6,668 nt of DNA from DATNNN01 sp035601815. Lineage in GTDB: Bacteria > Pseudomonadota > Alphaproteobacteria > Rhizobiales > Xanthobacteraceae. Of this stretch, positions 5,408 to 6,668 are shown piece after piece. A model generated the notes under the pieces. The model was not told the origin of the DNA. It worked only from the letters and a program-made list of their open reading frames with translations, and searched no databases. Each line of letters begins with the position of its first letter. The first letter of the stretch is position 1. The stretch covers positions 1-6,668 of the forward strand of contig DATNNN010000131.1 in NCBI GenBank assembly GCA_035601815.1, read 5' to 3'. Position numbers and translations under genes: made by a program.

Positions 5408-6021
5408 TCGGCAAGCTCTCCGGCGTGATCGACTCCTATGGCGAGGACAACGTGATCCTCGACGTGCACGGCGTCGGCTATATCGTGCATTGCTCGGCGC
5501 GCACGCTGCAAGCGCTGCCGGCGGCGGGCGAGGCGGCGACCCTTTCCATCGAGACGCACGTGCGCGAGGACCAGATCCGTCTGTTCGGCTTCGTGAGCGA
5601 CGTGGAGCGTGAGTGGTTCCGCTTGTTGTTGACCGTACAGGGCGTCGGCGCGCGGATCGGGCTTGCGCTCCTCTCGACGCTGAAGGTGGCGGACCTCGCG
5701 AACGCCATCGCGCTCGGCGACAAGGCGCAGGTGTCGCGTACGCCCGGCGTCGGCCCCAAGCTCGCGCAGCGCATCGTGACGGAGCTCAAGGACAAGGCGC
5801 CGGCGTACGCCAGCGTCGATCCGGCGATCGTGCGGCTGCAGGGCGATCTCAATGAACGGCGTGCGCCGCAGCCGGTCGCCGACGCGGTGTCGGCGCTCAT
5901 CAATCTCGGCTACGGCGAAATCCAGGCGTCGGCGGCGATCGCCGCCGCCGCGCGCGCCACCGGCGAAGGAGCGACGGCTGAAGCGCTCATCCGTCACGGC
6001 CTGAAGGAGTTCGCGCGATGA
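5404..6021 (+). CDS. ruvA: Holliday junction branch migration protein RuvA
   Basis: RuvA forms tetramers that clamp the four-way junction open and position two RuvB hexamer motors. The product has 205 residues, normal for the family. Domain I (about 1-64) is the OB-fold, beginning MIGKLSG and holding the acidic pin Glu55-Asp56 in VREDQIRLFGF, which keeps the duplex arms apart at the crossover. Domain II (about 65-140) has the two helix-hairpin-helix DNA-binding motifs, QGVGARIGLALLS at 79-91 and TPGVGPKLAQRI at 113-124. Domain III (about 157-205), with AVSALINLGY and the C-terminal EALIRHGLKEF, is the RuvB-contacting UBA-like domain, joined by a flexible linker. It overlaps both neighbours by four bases (ATGA), so the operon is tightly coupled. 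Confidence 0.97.
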   Translation: MIGKLSGVIDSYGEDNVILDVHGVGYIVHCSARTLQALPAAGEAATLSIETHVREDQIRLFGFVSDVEREWFRLLLTVQGVGARIGLALLSTLKVADLANAIALGDKAQVSRTPGVGPKLAQRIVTELKDKAPAYASVDPAIVRLQGDLNERRAPQPVADAVSALINLGYGEIQASAAIAAAARATGEGATAEALIRHGLKEFAR

Positions 6022-6668
6022 GCCGGCGCATGGTGAGCCCGGAGCGGCGCGAAGAGGACACGGCGGAGGCGTCGCTTCGCCCGCAGCGGCTTGCCGAGTT
6101 CATCGGCCAGGAGAAGGCGCGCGCCAACCTCAAGGTGTTCATCGAAGCGGCGCGGACGCGGAAGGAAGCGCTCGACCACGTGCTTTTGGTGGGCCCGCCC
6201 GGCCTCGGCAAGACCACGCTTGCGCAAATCGTGGCGCGCGAGCTTGACGTCAATTTTCGCGCCACTTCGGGGCCCGTGATCGCCAAGGCCGGCGATCTTG
6301 CGGCGCTGCTCACCAACCTCGAGGACCGCGACGTCCTTTTCATCGACGAGATTCACCGCCTCAACCCTGCGATCGAGGAAATCCTCTATCCCGCCATGGA
6401 GGACTACCAGCTCGACCTCATCATCGGCGAAGGACCGGCGGCGCGCTCGGTGAAGATCGATCTTTCGCGTTTCACGCTGGTGGGCGCCACCACGCGTTCG
6501 GGGCTACTCACCACGCCGCTGCGCGAGCGCTTCGGCATCCCGATCCGCCTTGGCTTCTATGCGGTGCCCGAACTTGAAACCATCGTCGAGCGCGGGGCGC
6601 GGGTGCTCGGCGTCAAGCTCGGCGCCGAGGGCGCCCATGAGATCGCGCGGCGCGCCCGCGGCACGCCC
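6018..6668 (+). CDS. ruvB: Holliday junction branch migration ATPase RuvB (5' part, cut by the window edge)
   Basis: RuvB is the AAA+ hexameric motor that drives branch migration in complex with RuvA. The first 217 codons are present, out of about 345 expected. After a variable N-terminus comes RPQRLAEFIGQEKARANL (about 21-38). Walker A is GPPGLGKTT with Lys65. Walker B is VLFIDEIHRL with Asp110-Glu111. Next is PAMEDYQLDLIIGEGP (about 125-140), a beta-hairpin region that contacts RuvA in the family. Sensor 1 is GATTRSGLL (156-164), and the arginine finger is Arg171 in PLRERFGI. The sequence stops just as the sensor 2 motif (RGTP...) begins, so sensor 2 and the winged-helix DNA-binding domain lie beyond the window. 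The ATG overlaps the ruvA stop by four bases. ATG 6030 is an alternative start, but coupling favours 6018. Confidence 0.96.
   Translation, partial: MSRRMVSPERREEDTAEASLRPQRLAEFIGQEKARANLKVFIEAARTRKEALDHVLLVGPPGLGKTTLAQIVARELDVNFRATSGPVIAKAGDLAALLTNLEDRDVLFIDEIHRLNPAIEEILYPAMEDYQLDLIIGEGPAARSVKIDLSRFTLVGATTRSGLLTTPLRERFGIPIRLGFYAVPELETIVERGARVLGVKLGAEGAHEIARRARGTP

Noticed and set aside
1..6668. A novel multi-gene system, mobile element, CRISPR array or defence island
   Set aside because: Every stretch is accounted for by housekeeping genes, a 6S RNA, a transporter and a pseudogene. No spaced repeats, integrase, transposase or unexplained gene cluster were seen.

Overview
This window looks like a chromosomal housekeeping segment from a high-GC alphaproteobacterium, most likely of the order Hyphomicrobiales (Rhizobiales). 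Three things point there: the order DUF4164 gene - zapA - 6S RNA - 5-formyltetrahydrofolate cyclo-ligase - YmdB-type phosphoesterase - yebC - ruvCAB, the strong G/C bias at third codon positions, and protein sequences typical of that group. The genus cannot be read from the sequence.

Region by region. Positions 1-693 hold a small coiled-coil protein (DUF4164 type) followed at once by the Z-ring protein ZapA. Positions 694-901 contain no protein gene but carry a 6S RNA (ssrS). Its long interrupted helix can be traced by hand, with a terminal stem of 736-746 against 882-892, and it ends only nine bases before the next start codon. Positions 902-2328 hold the folate enzyme and a metallophosphoesterase that overlap by one base. 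A good sigma70-type promoter then precedes yebC (2397-3143), which overlaps by one base with an EamA/DMT-family transporter (3143-4039). Converging on that transporter is a broken TauE/SafE-family permease on the minus strand (4036-4820), with one in-frame stop and one single-base frameshift. The last part, 4892-6668, is the Holliday-junction operon ruvC-ruvA-ruvB, with four-base overlaps between genes. ruvB runs off the right edge after 217 codons.

How the genes fit together. The left part combines cell division (ZapA and its probable coiled-coil partner), global control of RNA polymerase (6S RNA) and one-carbon metabolism. The right part is recombination and repair: RuvA binds the four-way junction, RuvB drives branch migration and RuvC cuts. 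yebC is often found next to ruvCAB in bacteria; here a DMT transporter and a decaying TauE/SafE gene lie between them, so ruvC probably needs its own promoter.

I found no CRISPR array, insertion sequence, tRNA, phage gene, toxin-antitoxin pair or unexplained multi-gene system. The points most worth checking are the TauE/SafE pseudogene, the tight junction between 6S RNA and the folate gene, an unusual residue in the folate enzyme's ATP-site motif, and two stop codons shared through one CTAG palindrome.
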